Assembly: GCA_026196575.1 (NCBI GenBank)
Contig: JAPHSX010000029.1
Span: 1-64,000, forward strand
Direction: 5' to 3'
From: Gammaproteobacteria bacterium
GTDB taxonomy: Bacteria; Pseudomonadota; Gammaproteobacteria; Thiohalomonadales; Thiohalomonadaceae
DNA: 64,000 nt
Shown here: one piece after another, positions 16,416-24,102 of the stretch
Layout: every line of letters starts with the position of its first letter
Numbering within the stretch: the first letter of the stretch is position 1
Notes under the pieces: generated by a model
The model's input: the letters and a program-made list of their open reading frames with translations, nothing else
What the model was told of the DNA's origin: nothing
Databases searched by the model: none
Program-made: the position numbers and the translations under genes

Positions 16416-18734
16416 ATGGAGATGGAAAAACCTGATGATGTCCAGCCGCCCGGGCTGATCGACCCGGTGTGCGGCATGAGCGTGACCGCTGCGAGTGAAC
16501 ATCACCATCTGCATGAGGGCACCGATTATTATTTTTGCAGCGCGGGCTGTCAGCAGAAATTTTCCCGCCATCCCGAGCAGTATCTCCAGCCCTCCTCGAA
16601 GGCGGAAGCTCACGACGAAGAAGCGCTCTATACCTGCCCCATGCACCCCGAAGTGGAGCAGCTCGGCCCCGGCAGCTGCCCCAAATGCGGCATGGCGCTG
16701 GAGGCCAAAACCGTTTCGCTGGTAGAAGACAACACCGAACTGAACGACATGAGCCGCCGCTTGCGCATCAGCGCCGCGCTGGCGTTGCCGGTGTTCGTGC
16801 TCGCCATGGTGGCTGACCTGGCGCCGACCATACTGCCCGAACTGCTCACCCTGAAAACCGTGCAGTGGTTAGAATTCATCCTGGCGACGCCGGTGGTGCT
16901 CTGGGGTGGCTGGCCGTTTTTTGTGCGCGCCGTGCAATCGGTGATCAGCTGGAACCTGAACATGTTCACCCTGATCGGCCTCGGCGTGGCGGTGGCCTGG
17001 AGCTACAGCGTGGTCGCGCTGTTGTTTCCGCAGATCTTCCCCGTGGTGATGCAGATGCACGGTGGGCTGGTCGCGGTCTATTTCGAAGCCGCCGCGGTCA
17101 TCACCGCGCTGGTATTGCTGGGGCAGGTGCTGGAACTGCGTGCGCGCAGTCAGACCAACAGCGCCATCAAGATGCTGCTGGGGCTGACGCCCGATACCGC
17201 GCGCATAGTGCGCGCGGATGGCAGCGAAGAGGATATCGCGCTGCAACAGGTCGCAGTGGGCGATCTGCTGCGCGTGCGTCCCGGCGAAAAAATCCCGGTC
17301 GATGGCGAAGTCACCGAGGGCGGCAGTGCGGTCGATGAATCCATGATCACCGGCGAAGCCATGCCGGTAGAAAAGGGCGTGGGCGACAAGGTCATTGGCG
17401 CCACCGTCAACACCACCGGCACGGTATTGCTGCGCGCCGAGAAGGTCGGTGCCGATACCCTGCTGTCGCAGATCGTGCGCATGGTCAGCGAAGCCCAGCG
17501 TTCACGCGCGCCCATCCAGAAACTCGCCGATGTCGTCGCCGGCTACTTCGTGCCCGCGGTGGTGCTGGTTGCCGTGCTGGCCTTTCTGGTGTGGTGGATA
17601 GTCGGTCCGGAACCGAAACTGGCACACGCCGTAGTCAACGCCGTGGCGGTATTGATCATTGCCTGTCCCTGCGCACTCGGTCTGGCCACGCCGATGTCGA
17701 TCATGGTCGGCACCGGCAAGGGCGCGAGCATGGGCGTGCTGATCAAAAACGCCGAGGCGCTGGAGATCATGGGAAAAGTCGATGTGCTGGTAGTGGATAA
17801 AACCGGCACCCTGACCGAAGGCAAACCCAGGCTGGTGAATGTCGAAATGCTGCCCGGTTTCAGCGGCGATGAGATCCTGCGCCAGGTCGCCAGTCTGGAG
17901 CGCGCCAGTGAACACCCGCTGGCCGAGGCCATCGTCGCCGGTCTGAGCAAACACGGCGAGGCACTCGCTCAGGTACAGGCCTTCGAATCAATTACCGGCA
18001 AAGGTATCACCGGCCAGATCGAAGGCCGGCGCATCGCCTTGGGCAATCGCGCGCTGTTGCAAGGCCTGAACATTGACAGCCGCGCACTGGAACCGAGCGC
18101 CGAAGCCGAACGACTCAAGGGGCGCACGGCAATGTTTATCGCCGTCGATGGCCAGGCCGTCGGCCTGATTAGCGTCGCCGACCCCATCAAAGCCTCCACC
18201 GCGCAAGCCATCACCGAACTCACACAACAGGGCGTCACCGTGGTCATGCTCACCGGCGACAGCCGCACCACTGCCGCTGCCGTGGCAAGAACACTCGGCA
18301 TAGAGCGGGTGGAAGCGGAGATATTGCCCGAGCAGAAGGCCGAAGTGGTCAAACAGTTGCAGGCTGAAGGCCGCATCGTTGCCATGGCCGGTGACGGCAT
18401 TAACGATGCCCCGGCCCTGGCGCAGGCCCACGTCGGCATCGCCATGGGCACCGGCACCGACATCGCCATGGAGAGCGCCGGCGTTACCCTGGTAAAAGGC
18501 GATTTGCAGGGCATTGTCAGGGCCATAAAACTGAGCCGCGCGGTAATGAAAAATATTCGACAGAACCTCTTCTTTGCCTTCGTCTACAACTCGGCAGGCG
18601 TCCCGATAGCCGCCGGGGTTTTATATCCGGTGTTCGGCCTGTTGCTGTCACCCATGATCGCGGCGGTAGCGATGAGTTTCAGTTCGGTATCGGTGATCGT
18701 GAATTCATTGAGACTGCGTAAGCTGAATCCGTAG
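16416..18734 (+). CDS. copA: Copper-exporting P1B-type ATPase with YHS and HMBD N-terminal domains
   Basis: 772-residue heavy-metal P-type ATPase that moves Cu(I) out of the cytoplasm. Domain order: YHS domain (about 15-55, DPVCGMSV...[12 protein letters not shown]), heavy-metal-binding domain (about 68-92, YTCPMHPEV...CPKCGM), six to eight membrane segments, actuator TGEAMP loop, the ion-site motif Cys417-Pro-Cys419 in [12 protein letters not shown], phosphorylated Asp461 in DKTGTLTEG, and the hinge [11 protein letters not shown]. No classical N-terminal CxxC HMA domain is present. AAGGAG ribosome site. Codon use (more GAA/AAA, a more even third base) differs from neighbouring genes, which suggests acquisition by transfer. 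Confidence 0.93.
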   Translation: MEMEKPDDVQPPGLIDPVCGMSVTAASEHHHLHEGTDYYFCSAGCQQKFSRHPEQYLQPSSKAEAHDEEALYTCPMHPEVEQLGPGSCPKCGMALEAKTVSLVEDNTELNDMSRRLRISAALALPVFVLAMVADLAPTILPELLTLKTVQWLEFILATPVVLWGGWPFFVRAVQSVISWNLNMFTLIGLGVAVAWSYSVVALLFPQIFPVVMQMHGGLVAVYFEAAAVITALVLLGQVLELRARSQTNSAIKMLLGLTPDTARIVRADGSEEDIALQQVAVGDLLRVRPGEKIPVDGEVTEGGSAVDESMITGEAMPVEKGVGDKVIGATVNTTGTVLLRAEKVGADTLLSQIVRMVSEAQRSRAPIQKLADVVAGYFVPAVVLVAVLAFLVWWIVGPEPKLAHAVVNAVAVLIIACPCALGLATPMSIMVGTGKGASMGVLIKNAEALEIMGKVDVLVVDKTGTLTEGKPRLVNVEMLPGFSGDEILRQVASLERASEHPLAEAIVAGLSKHGEALAQVQAFESITGKGITGQIEGRRIALGNRALLQGLNIDSRALEPSAEAERLKGRTAMFIAVDGQAVGLISVADPIKASTAQAITELTQQGVTVVMLTGDSRTTAAAVARTLGIERVEAEILPEQKAEVVKQLQAEGRIVAMAGDGINDAPALAQAHVGIAMGTGTDIAMESAGVTLVKGDLQGIVRAIKLSRAVMKNIRQNLFFAFVYNSAGVPIAAGVLYPVFGLLLSPMIAAVAMSFSSVSVIVNSLRLRKLNP

Positions 18735-18937
18735 AGGTGAATTCATGGGCACAAGGTTCCTTGCTGCGGTCGGTCAAACCCGAGAGGCCACTGGGCGAGT
18801 GACCTGACCACGGCCACCCTTCCGTACCAAATGGCCACTCGGCATGGGATGGCGTGGTGGCGGCAACTCTTCAACCCTGTGGGTTCGTGTCGCCCCACTA
18901 TGGTATGGTGCCCCCATCTTTCTGACGGGACGGCGAC

Positions 18938-20389
18938 ATGGCACAGAACACCCTCTACTGGCACGATTACGAGACCTTTGGCGTCGATACGGCGCGTGAC
19001 CGGCCGGTGCAGTTTGCCGGGGTGCGCACCGATGAGGAGCTCAACATCATCGGCGAGCCGCTCAACATCTTCGCCCGCCCGGCCCCCGATACCCTGCCGC
19101 ACCCGATGTCGTCCTATATCACCGGTATCACCCCGCAACAGGCGCTGGAGCGCGGACTGCCGGAGGCGGAGTTTATCGCCCGCATCCTGGCGGAGCTCTC
19201 CCAGCCCGGCACCTGCGGGGTTGGTTACAACAGCCTGCGCTTTGATGATGAGGTGACGCGCCACACCCTCTATCGCAACCTCTACGACCCCTATCTGCGC
19301 GAGTGGCAGCACGGCAACTCGCGCTGGGACATCATCGACATGGTGCGCACCTGCCGCGACCTCAGGCCCGAGGGGATCGTCTGGCCGCAGCGCACGGATG
19401 CCGAGCGCAGCAGCTTCAAGCTGGAGGAGCTGACGGTGGCCAACGGTATCGGCCACGAGCAGGCGCACGACGCCCTCTCCGATGTTTACGCCACCATTGC
19501 GATGGCGCGGTTGATCAAGGAGAAGCAGCCCAGGCTGTTTGATTTCTGCTACAAACTGCGGCGCAAGAACGAGGTACTGAAATATCTCGACCTCAAGGAG
19601 ATGACGCCTATCCTCCACACCTCGGGGATGTACGGCAGCGACTTTGGCAACACCCGCATGGTGGTGCCGCTCGCCAACCACCCCACCAACAAGAACAGCG
19701 TCATCGTCTTCGACCTGGCGCAAAGCCCGCAGATGCTGCTGGAGCTGAGCGCGAAGAGGCTGCGCGAACTGCTCTACACCCCCAACGCCGAGCTGCCCGA
19801 GGGGGTGGAGCGCCCGGCGCTCAAGCAGGTGCTGATCAACAAGTGCCCGGTGCTCTCCCCCTCATCGATCCTCACCGGCGAGACGGCGAAGCGGCTCAAT
19901 ATCGACCTGATGCGCTGTCAGCAGAACCGCCAGGCACTGCTCGCGGCGCGCAAGGCGATCCAGGCGAAGCTGGTCAAGATCTTCGAACCGCAGGTGTACG
20001 AGGCGAAAACCGACACCGACCTGCTGCTCTACGGCGGCGGCTTCTTTACCGATGGCGACAAGCGGCAGATGGCGGCGATCCACAACACTCTCCCCGAGGA
20101 GCTGGGCGGCCAGAGCTGGGGCTTTGAGGACAAGCGGCTGCCGGAGATGCTGTTCCGCTTCCGCGCGCGCAACTACCCCGAGAGTCTCACCGCCGAAGAG
20201 CAGGCACAGTGGCTGGAGCACTGCCGGGCGCGGCTCATCGAGGGCGAGGCGGGACACCTCACCTTCGAGGGCTTTTATGCCGAGCTGGCGCAGCTGCGCG
20301 CCGAGCAGGAGCTGGATGCGCGGCAGGCGCAGATCCTCAACGAGGTGGAGCAGTTCGGGCGCGAGCTGGAGGCCTATCTGCGAGGGTAG
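18938..20389 (+). CDS. sbcB: Exodeoxyribonuclease I
   Basis: Single-strand 3'-5' exonuclease used in recombination and mismatch repair. 483 residues, E. coli-like length. The DEDDh active site can be followed: WHDYETFG (Asp, Glu) at the N-terminus, NSLRFDDEVTRH in the middle and HEQAHDALSDVYATIAMARL (His, Asp) near residues 170-190, then the SH3-like and helical C-terminal domains. The preceding gap from 18735, about 200 bp, holds no gene that I can support. It lies 43 bp upstream of uvrD in the same direction, so the two may form a repair operon. Confidence 0.95.
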   Translation: MAQNTLYWHDYETFGVDTARDRPVQFAGVRTDEELNIIGEPLNIFARPAPDTLPHPMSSYITGITPQQALERGLPEAEFIARILAELSQPGTCGVGYNSLRFDDEVTRHTLYRNLYDPYLREWQHGNSRWDIIDMVRTCRDLRPEGIVWPQRTDAERSSFKLEELTVANGIGHEQAHDALSDVYATIAMARLIKEKQPRLFDFCYKLRRKNEVLKYLDLKEMTPILHTSGMYGSDFGNTRMVVPLANHPTNKNSVIVFDLAQSPQMLLELSAKRLRELLYTPNAELPEGVERPALKQVLINKCPVLSPSSILTGETAKRLNIDLMRCQQNRQALLAARKAIQAKLVKIFEPQVYEAKTDTDLLLYGGGFFTDGDKRQMAAIHNTLPEELGGQSWGFEDKRLPEMLFRFRARNYPESLTAEEQAQWLEHCRARLIEGEAGHLTFEGFYAELAQLRAEQELDARQAQILNEVEQFGRELEAYLRG

Positions 20390-20432
20390 CCACCGTCCCG
20401 GCGCGCAGGCCGCTTTCTGGTAGAATCGGCGC

Positions 20433-22778
20433 ATGGATATCAGCGACCTTATCGACCCCCTGAATGACGCCCAGCGCAACGCAGTTTGCGCCGTGCCCGG
20501 TCACCATTTAATCCTCGCCGGGGCGGGCAGCGGCAAGACGCGGGTGCTGACCCACCGCATCGCCTTTCTCATCCGCACCGGGCAGGCCTCATCCTGGAGC
20601 ATCCTCGCCGTCACCTTTACCAACAAGGCGGCCAACGAGATGCGCGGCCGTTTGGAAAAGTTATTGGAGCAGCCGATCGGCGGCATGTGGGTCGGCACCT
20701 TTCACGGTATCGCCCACCGCCTGCTGCGCAGCCACTGGCGCGAGGCGGGACTGTCACAGACCTTCTCCATCCTCGACAGCGACGATCAGTACCGCCTGGT
20801 GCGGCGCATCCTGCGCGAGTTCCAGCTCGACGAGGCGAAGTGGCCGCCGCGCCAGCTGCAGTGGTATATCAACGGCCAGAAGGATGAGGGGCACCGCCCG
20901 CAGCACATCGACACCTACGGCGACCACTACGCCGAGCAGATGGTGAAGCTCTATGCCGCCTATGAGGAGGCGTGTGCGCGCAACGGGGTGATCGACTTTG
21001 CCGAGCTGCTGCTGCGTGCCCACGAGCTGCTGCGCGACAACCCGGAGATCCTCGCCCACTACCAGCGCCGCTTCTCGCACATCCTGGTCGACGAGTTTCA
21101 GGACACCAACGCCATCCAGTACGCCTGGCTGCGGATGTTTGCCGGGGAGCGGGGGGAGATCTTTGCGGTGGGTGATGATGACCAGTCGATCTACGGCTGG
21201 CGCGGCGCCAAGATCGAGAACCTCCACCGCTTCCAGCAGGAGCTGCCGGGCGTGGAACTGATTCGCCTGGAGCAGAACTACCGCTCCACCGCCACCATCC
21301 TCGCCGCCGCCAACGCCCTCATCGCCCACAACAGCGAGCGCCTCGGCAAGGAGCTCTGGACCGACGGCGAGAAGGGGGAGGCGATCAAGCTCTACACCGC
21401 GATTAACGAGCAGGACGAGGCGCGCTACGTCGCCGGTCAGATTGAGTCCTGGGTGCGCGGCGGCGGGCGCCACGAGGAGTGCGCCATCCTCTACCGCTCC
21501 AATGCCCAGTCGCGGGTGCTGGAGGAGGCGCTGATGATGGCCGGTATGCCCTACCGCATCTACGGCGGGTTGCGCTTTTTTGAGCGCGCCGAGATCAAGG
21601 ACGCGCTCGCCTATCTGAGACTGCTGGTCAACCGCAGCGACGACCCCAGCTTCGAGCGCATCATCAACACCCCCACCCGCGGCATCGGCCTGCGCAGCGT
21701 CGAGGCGATCCGTGAACAGGCGCGCGGCCGCGGCCTCTCGATGTGGCAGGCGGCCGAGGAGCTGGTTGCCGGCAAGGGGCTGGCGGCGCGCGCCGCCAAC
21801 GCCATCGCCGCCTTTCTGCAGCTGATTGAACGGCTGAGCCGCGAGAGCGCGGGGCAGCTGCTCGATGAACGGGTGGAGCATGTGGTGGCGCAGAGCGGCC
21901 TTATCGACCACTACAAAAAGGAGAAGGGGGAGAAGGGGCAGGCGCGCATCGAAAACCTGGAGGAGCTGGTCTCCGCCGCCAGACAGTTTGAGTATGACGA
22001 CTACCTCGATGTGGGAGGCCCGTCCCCGGGCCGAATAGATGGTGGTGGAAATCGCGGCGGGGACGCCGCTCCCACAGTTGGGGGGAGGGTTCCAGCTGGT
22101 GAAGACGAAAATTCAGATGCTTTCTCTGAAATTGGCTATGCAACTGAGTTGAATGTTGAAAGTACTCCGTTGCTTCGATATGAAAATGATTTTGACGACC
22201 TCTCCGCCTTCCTCGCCCACGCCGCGCTGGAGGCGGGCGAGGGACAGGCCGACGAACACCAGGACGCGGTGCAGTTGATGACCCTGCACAGTGCCAAGGG
22301 GCTGGAGTTCCCGCAGGTCTTTCTGGTGGGGCTGGAGGAGGGACTCTTTCCGCACAAACTCTCCAGCGACGACCCGGCACGGCTGGAGGAGGAGCGGCGC
22401 CTCGCCTACGTCGGCATGACCCGCGCCATGCAGCGCCTCACCCTCTGCCATGCCGAGGTGCGCCGCCTCTACGGCGAGGAGCGGTACACCCGCCCATCGC
22501 GCTTCATCGGCGAGGTCCCGGCCGAATATCTCGAAGAGGTGCGGATGCAGGGCACCATCAGCCGCCCGGTCTACCGGCGCCAGGCCCCCGTTGGTGACCT
22601 CGATCAAAGCGCCGAGGGCCGCCTCTCGCTCGGCTCCCAGGTGGTACATCCCAAGTTCGGGGCGGGCGTGGTCCTCAACTGCGAGGGGGCGGGTGCCCAG
22701 ACGCGGGTACAGGTGAGCTTCGATGAGTTCGGCACCAAGTGGCTGGTGCTGGCCTATGCCAATTTGCAGATAGCGTAA
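20433..22778 (+). CDS. uvrD: DNA helicase II UvrD with an in-frame insertion
   Basis: Superfamily 1A 3'-5' helicase of nucleotide excision and mismatch repair. 781 residues, about 60 longer than E. coli UvrD. Walker A AGAGSGKTRVL, TFTNKAA, Walker B DEFQDTNAIQY, GDDDQSIYGWRGA, QNYRST, and the VQLMTLHSAKGLEFPQVF and AYVGMTRA motifs are all intact. The extra length is an insertion (about residues 526-590) between QFEYDDYLD and FDDLSAFLAHAALEAG. Its DNA is a REP-like palindrome followed by an AT-rich patch, and the reading frame stays open through both. The C-terminal Tudor-like part (LGSQVVHPKFGAGVVL) is present. Confidence 0.94.
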   Translation: MDISDLIDPLNDAQRNAVCAVPGHHLILAGAGSGKTRVLTHRIAFLIRTGQASSWSILAVTFTNKAANEMRGRLEKLLEQPIGGMWVGTFHGIAHRLLRSHWREAGLSQTFSILDSDDQYRLVRRILREFQLDEAKWPPRQLQWYINGQKDEGHRPQHIDTYGDHYAEQMVKLYAAYEEACARNGVIDFAELLLRAHELLRDNPEILAHYQRRFSHILVDEFQDTNAIQYAWLRMFAGERGEIFAVGDDDQSIYGWRGAKIENLHRFQQELPGVELIRLEQNYRSTATILAAANALIAHNSERLGKELWTDGEKGEAIKLYTAINEQDEARYVAGQIESWVRGGGRHEECAILYRSNAQSRVLEEALMMAGMPYRIYGGLRFFERAEIKDALAYLRLLVNRSDDPSFERIINTPTRGIGLRSVEAIREQARGRGLSMWQAAEELVAGKGLAARAANAIAAFLQLIERLSRESAGQLLDERVEHVVAQSGLIDHYKKEKGEKGQARIENLEELVSAARQFEYDDYLDVGGPSPGRIDGGGNRGGDAAPTVGGRVPAGEDENSDAFSEIGYATELNVESTPLLRYENDFDDLSAFLAHAALEAGEGQADEHQDAVQLMTLHSAKGLEFPQVFLVGLEEGLFPHKLSSDDPARLEEERRLAYVGMTRAMQRLTLCHAEVRRLYGEERYTRPSRFIGEVPAEYLEEVRMQGTISRPVYRRQAPVGDLDQSAEGRLSLGSQVVHPKFGAGVVLNCEGAGAQTRVQVSFDEFGTKWLVLAYANLQIA
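22010..22076. repeat. REP-like palindrome pair (BIME-type) inside uvrD
   Basis: Left unit TGTGGGAGGCCCGTCCCCGG and right unit (reverse complement) TGTGGGAGCGGCGTCCCCGC are inverted copies that match at 20 of 27 positions. The differences are mostly compensatory: each unit can form its own hairpin (GGCCCG/CGGGCC and GCGGCG/CGCCGC). GTGGGAGCGGC-type repeats are common intergenic palindromes in gammaproteobacteria; here the element is translated as GGPSPGRIDGGGNRGGDAAP. Confidence 0.8.
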
Positions 22779-22804
22779 ACAGCGCAGCAAGAGAGGGGAG
22801 AGTG

Positions 22805-23884
22805 ATGAGAAGACGTGACTTTATCAAGGGTGCCGCCGTGGCCTCGGTGGCGGCCGGTGCGGGCGTGGCCGCGCCGATGGCGCAGGCGCAGGAGAAGATC
22901 CAGTGGAAGATGGTCACCACCTGGCCGAAGAGCTTCCCCGCCCTCGGCACGGGCGCCAACTATCTGGCGGAGCTGATCACCACGATGTCGGGGGGGCGTC
23001 TGGAGGTGAAGGTGTACGGTGCCGGTGAGCTGGTGCCGGCCTTTGAGATCTTCGATGCGGTGTCGCGCGGCACCGCGCAGATGGGTCACGGCGCGGCCTA
23101 CTACTGGAAGGGCAAGAGCGAGGCGGCGCAGTTCTTCTCCGCCGTCCCCTTCGGCCTCACCGCGCAGGAGATGAACGCCTGGCTCTACCACGGCGGCGGC
23201 ATGGCGCTGTGGGAGGAGGTCTATGCCCCCTTCGGGCTGGTGCCCACGGCGGCGCTCAATACCGGGGTGCAGATGGGCGGCTGGTTTAACAAGGAGATCA
23301 ATACGCTTGCGGATCTGAAGGGGTTGAAGATGCGTATCCCCGGCCTTGGCGGTGAGGTGCTGCGCCGCCTCGGCGGTACCCCGGTGAGCCTGCCGGGTGG
23401 CGAGATCTACTCCTCGCTCAAGTCGGGGGCGATCGACGCCACCGAGTGGGTCGGCCCCTACAATGACCTCGCCTTCGGCCTGCACAAGGCGGCGCAGTAT
23501 TACTACTACCCTGGCTGGCACGAGCCGGGCACCACCCTGGAGTGCTTCATCAACAAGGAGGCGTTCGAGGCGCTGCCCGGGGATCTGCAGGCCATCGTGC
23601 TGACCGCCAGCAAGGCGGCCAACCTCGATGGCCTCTCCGAACTCACCGCGCGCAACAACCAGGCGCTGCATACCCTGGTGTATCAGCACAAGGTGGCGCT
23701 GCGCCAATTTCCCGCCGAGGTGCTGGCGCAGCTGAAAAAGGTCTCCGATGAGGTGGTGGCGGAGATCGTCAGCAAGGACCCGCTGGGCAGGAAGGTCTAT
23801 GACTCATTTACGGCCTTTCGCGAGCAGGCGGCGGCCTGGCACGATATCTCGGAGCGCGCCTATCTCAATGCGCGCCGGGGGTAA
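22805..23884 (+). CDS. TRAP transporter substrate-binding protein (DctP family), orphan
   Basis: Periplasmic solute receptor for a tripartite ATP-independent transporter. Start at the ATG at 22805, which opens a Tat-type signal (MRRRDFIKGAAVASVAAG...AQA); a GGGGAG ribosome site precedes it, and the track start at 22739 lies inside uvrD. 359 residues. DctP blocks: WKMVTTWPKSFPALGTGANY, MGHGAAYYWKG, LADLKGLKMRIPGLGGEVL and GAIDATEWVGPYNDL, close to the alpha-keto-acid (TakP) subgroup. No membrane DctQ or DctM gene is adjacent: uvrD lies upstream and an unrelated accessory stretch downstream. The ligand is unknown. Confidence 0.9.
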   Translation: MRRRDFIKGAAVASVAAGAGVAAPMAQAQEKIQWKMVTTWPKSFPALGTGANYLAELITTMSGGRLEVKVYGAGELVPAFEIFDAVSRGTAQMGHGAAYYWKGKSEAAQFFSAVPFGLTAQEMNAWLYHGGGMALWEEVYAPFGLVPTAALNTGVQMGGWFNKEINTLADLKGLKMRIPGLGGEVLRRLGGTPVSLPGGEIYSSLKSGAIDATEWVGPYNDLAFGLHKAAQYYYYPGWHEPGTTLECFINKEAFEALPGDLQAIVLTASKAANLDGLSELTARNNQALHTLVYQHKVALRQFPAEVLAQLKKVSDEVVAEIVSKDPLGRKVYDSFTAFREQAAAWHDISERAYLNARRG

Positions 23885-24080
23885 TAGGGGGGCATGGCAA
23901 CCCACCCACGGGGTGGGTAACCATTCGGGATAGGGATTTCCCGAAATGCTTCACGAGGTAGCGGCACATTTGAACGCCTATTTGTATCGTGCTCAACACC
24001 TCACGACGAGACAGGCCACGCTTAACCGCGCGCTGCATGATTCCATCAATTGGCGTTACAGGTGCGGCACCTTTAATCAT
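23865..24080 (-). CDS. Possible small protein, helix-turn-helix-like; uncertain
   Basis: Minus-strand frame of 71 codons from the ATG at 24080 (MIKGAAPVTPIDGIM...). The middle part QRAVKRGLSRREVLSTIQIG reads like a genuine charged helical protein, but no ribosome site is seen and the frame ends by running 20 nt into the 3' end of the TRAP receptor gene. It occupies the otherwise empty 218-bp gap upstream of the pepsin/avidin gene. It may be a gene remnant. I do not recognise a family. Confidence 0.3.
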   Translation of the reverse strand: MIKGAAPVTPIDGIMQRAVKRGLSRREVLSTIQIGVQMCRYLVKHFGKSLSRMVTHPVGGLPCPPITPGAH

Positions 24081-24102
24081 AATAACGTAACAAGGAAGCA
24101 CC

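Noticed and set aside
18743-19723. 326-residue minus-strand ORF
   Set aside because: Antisense to sbcB, with no ribosome site and no recognisable motif.
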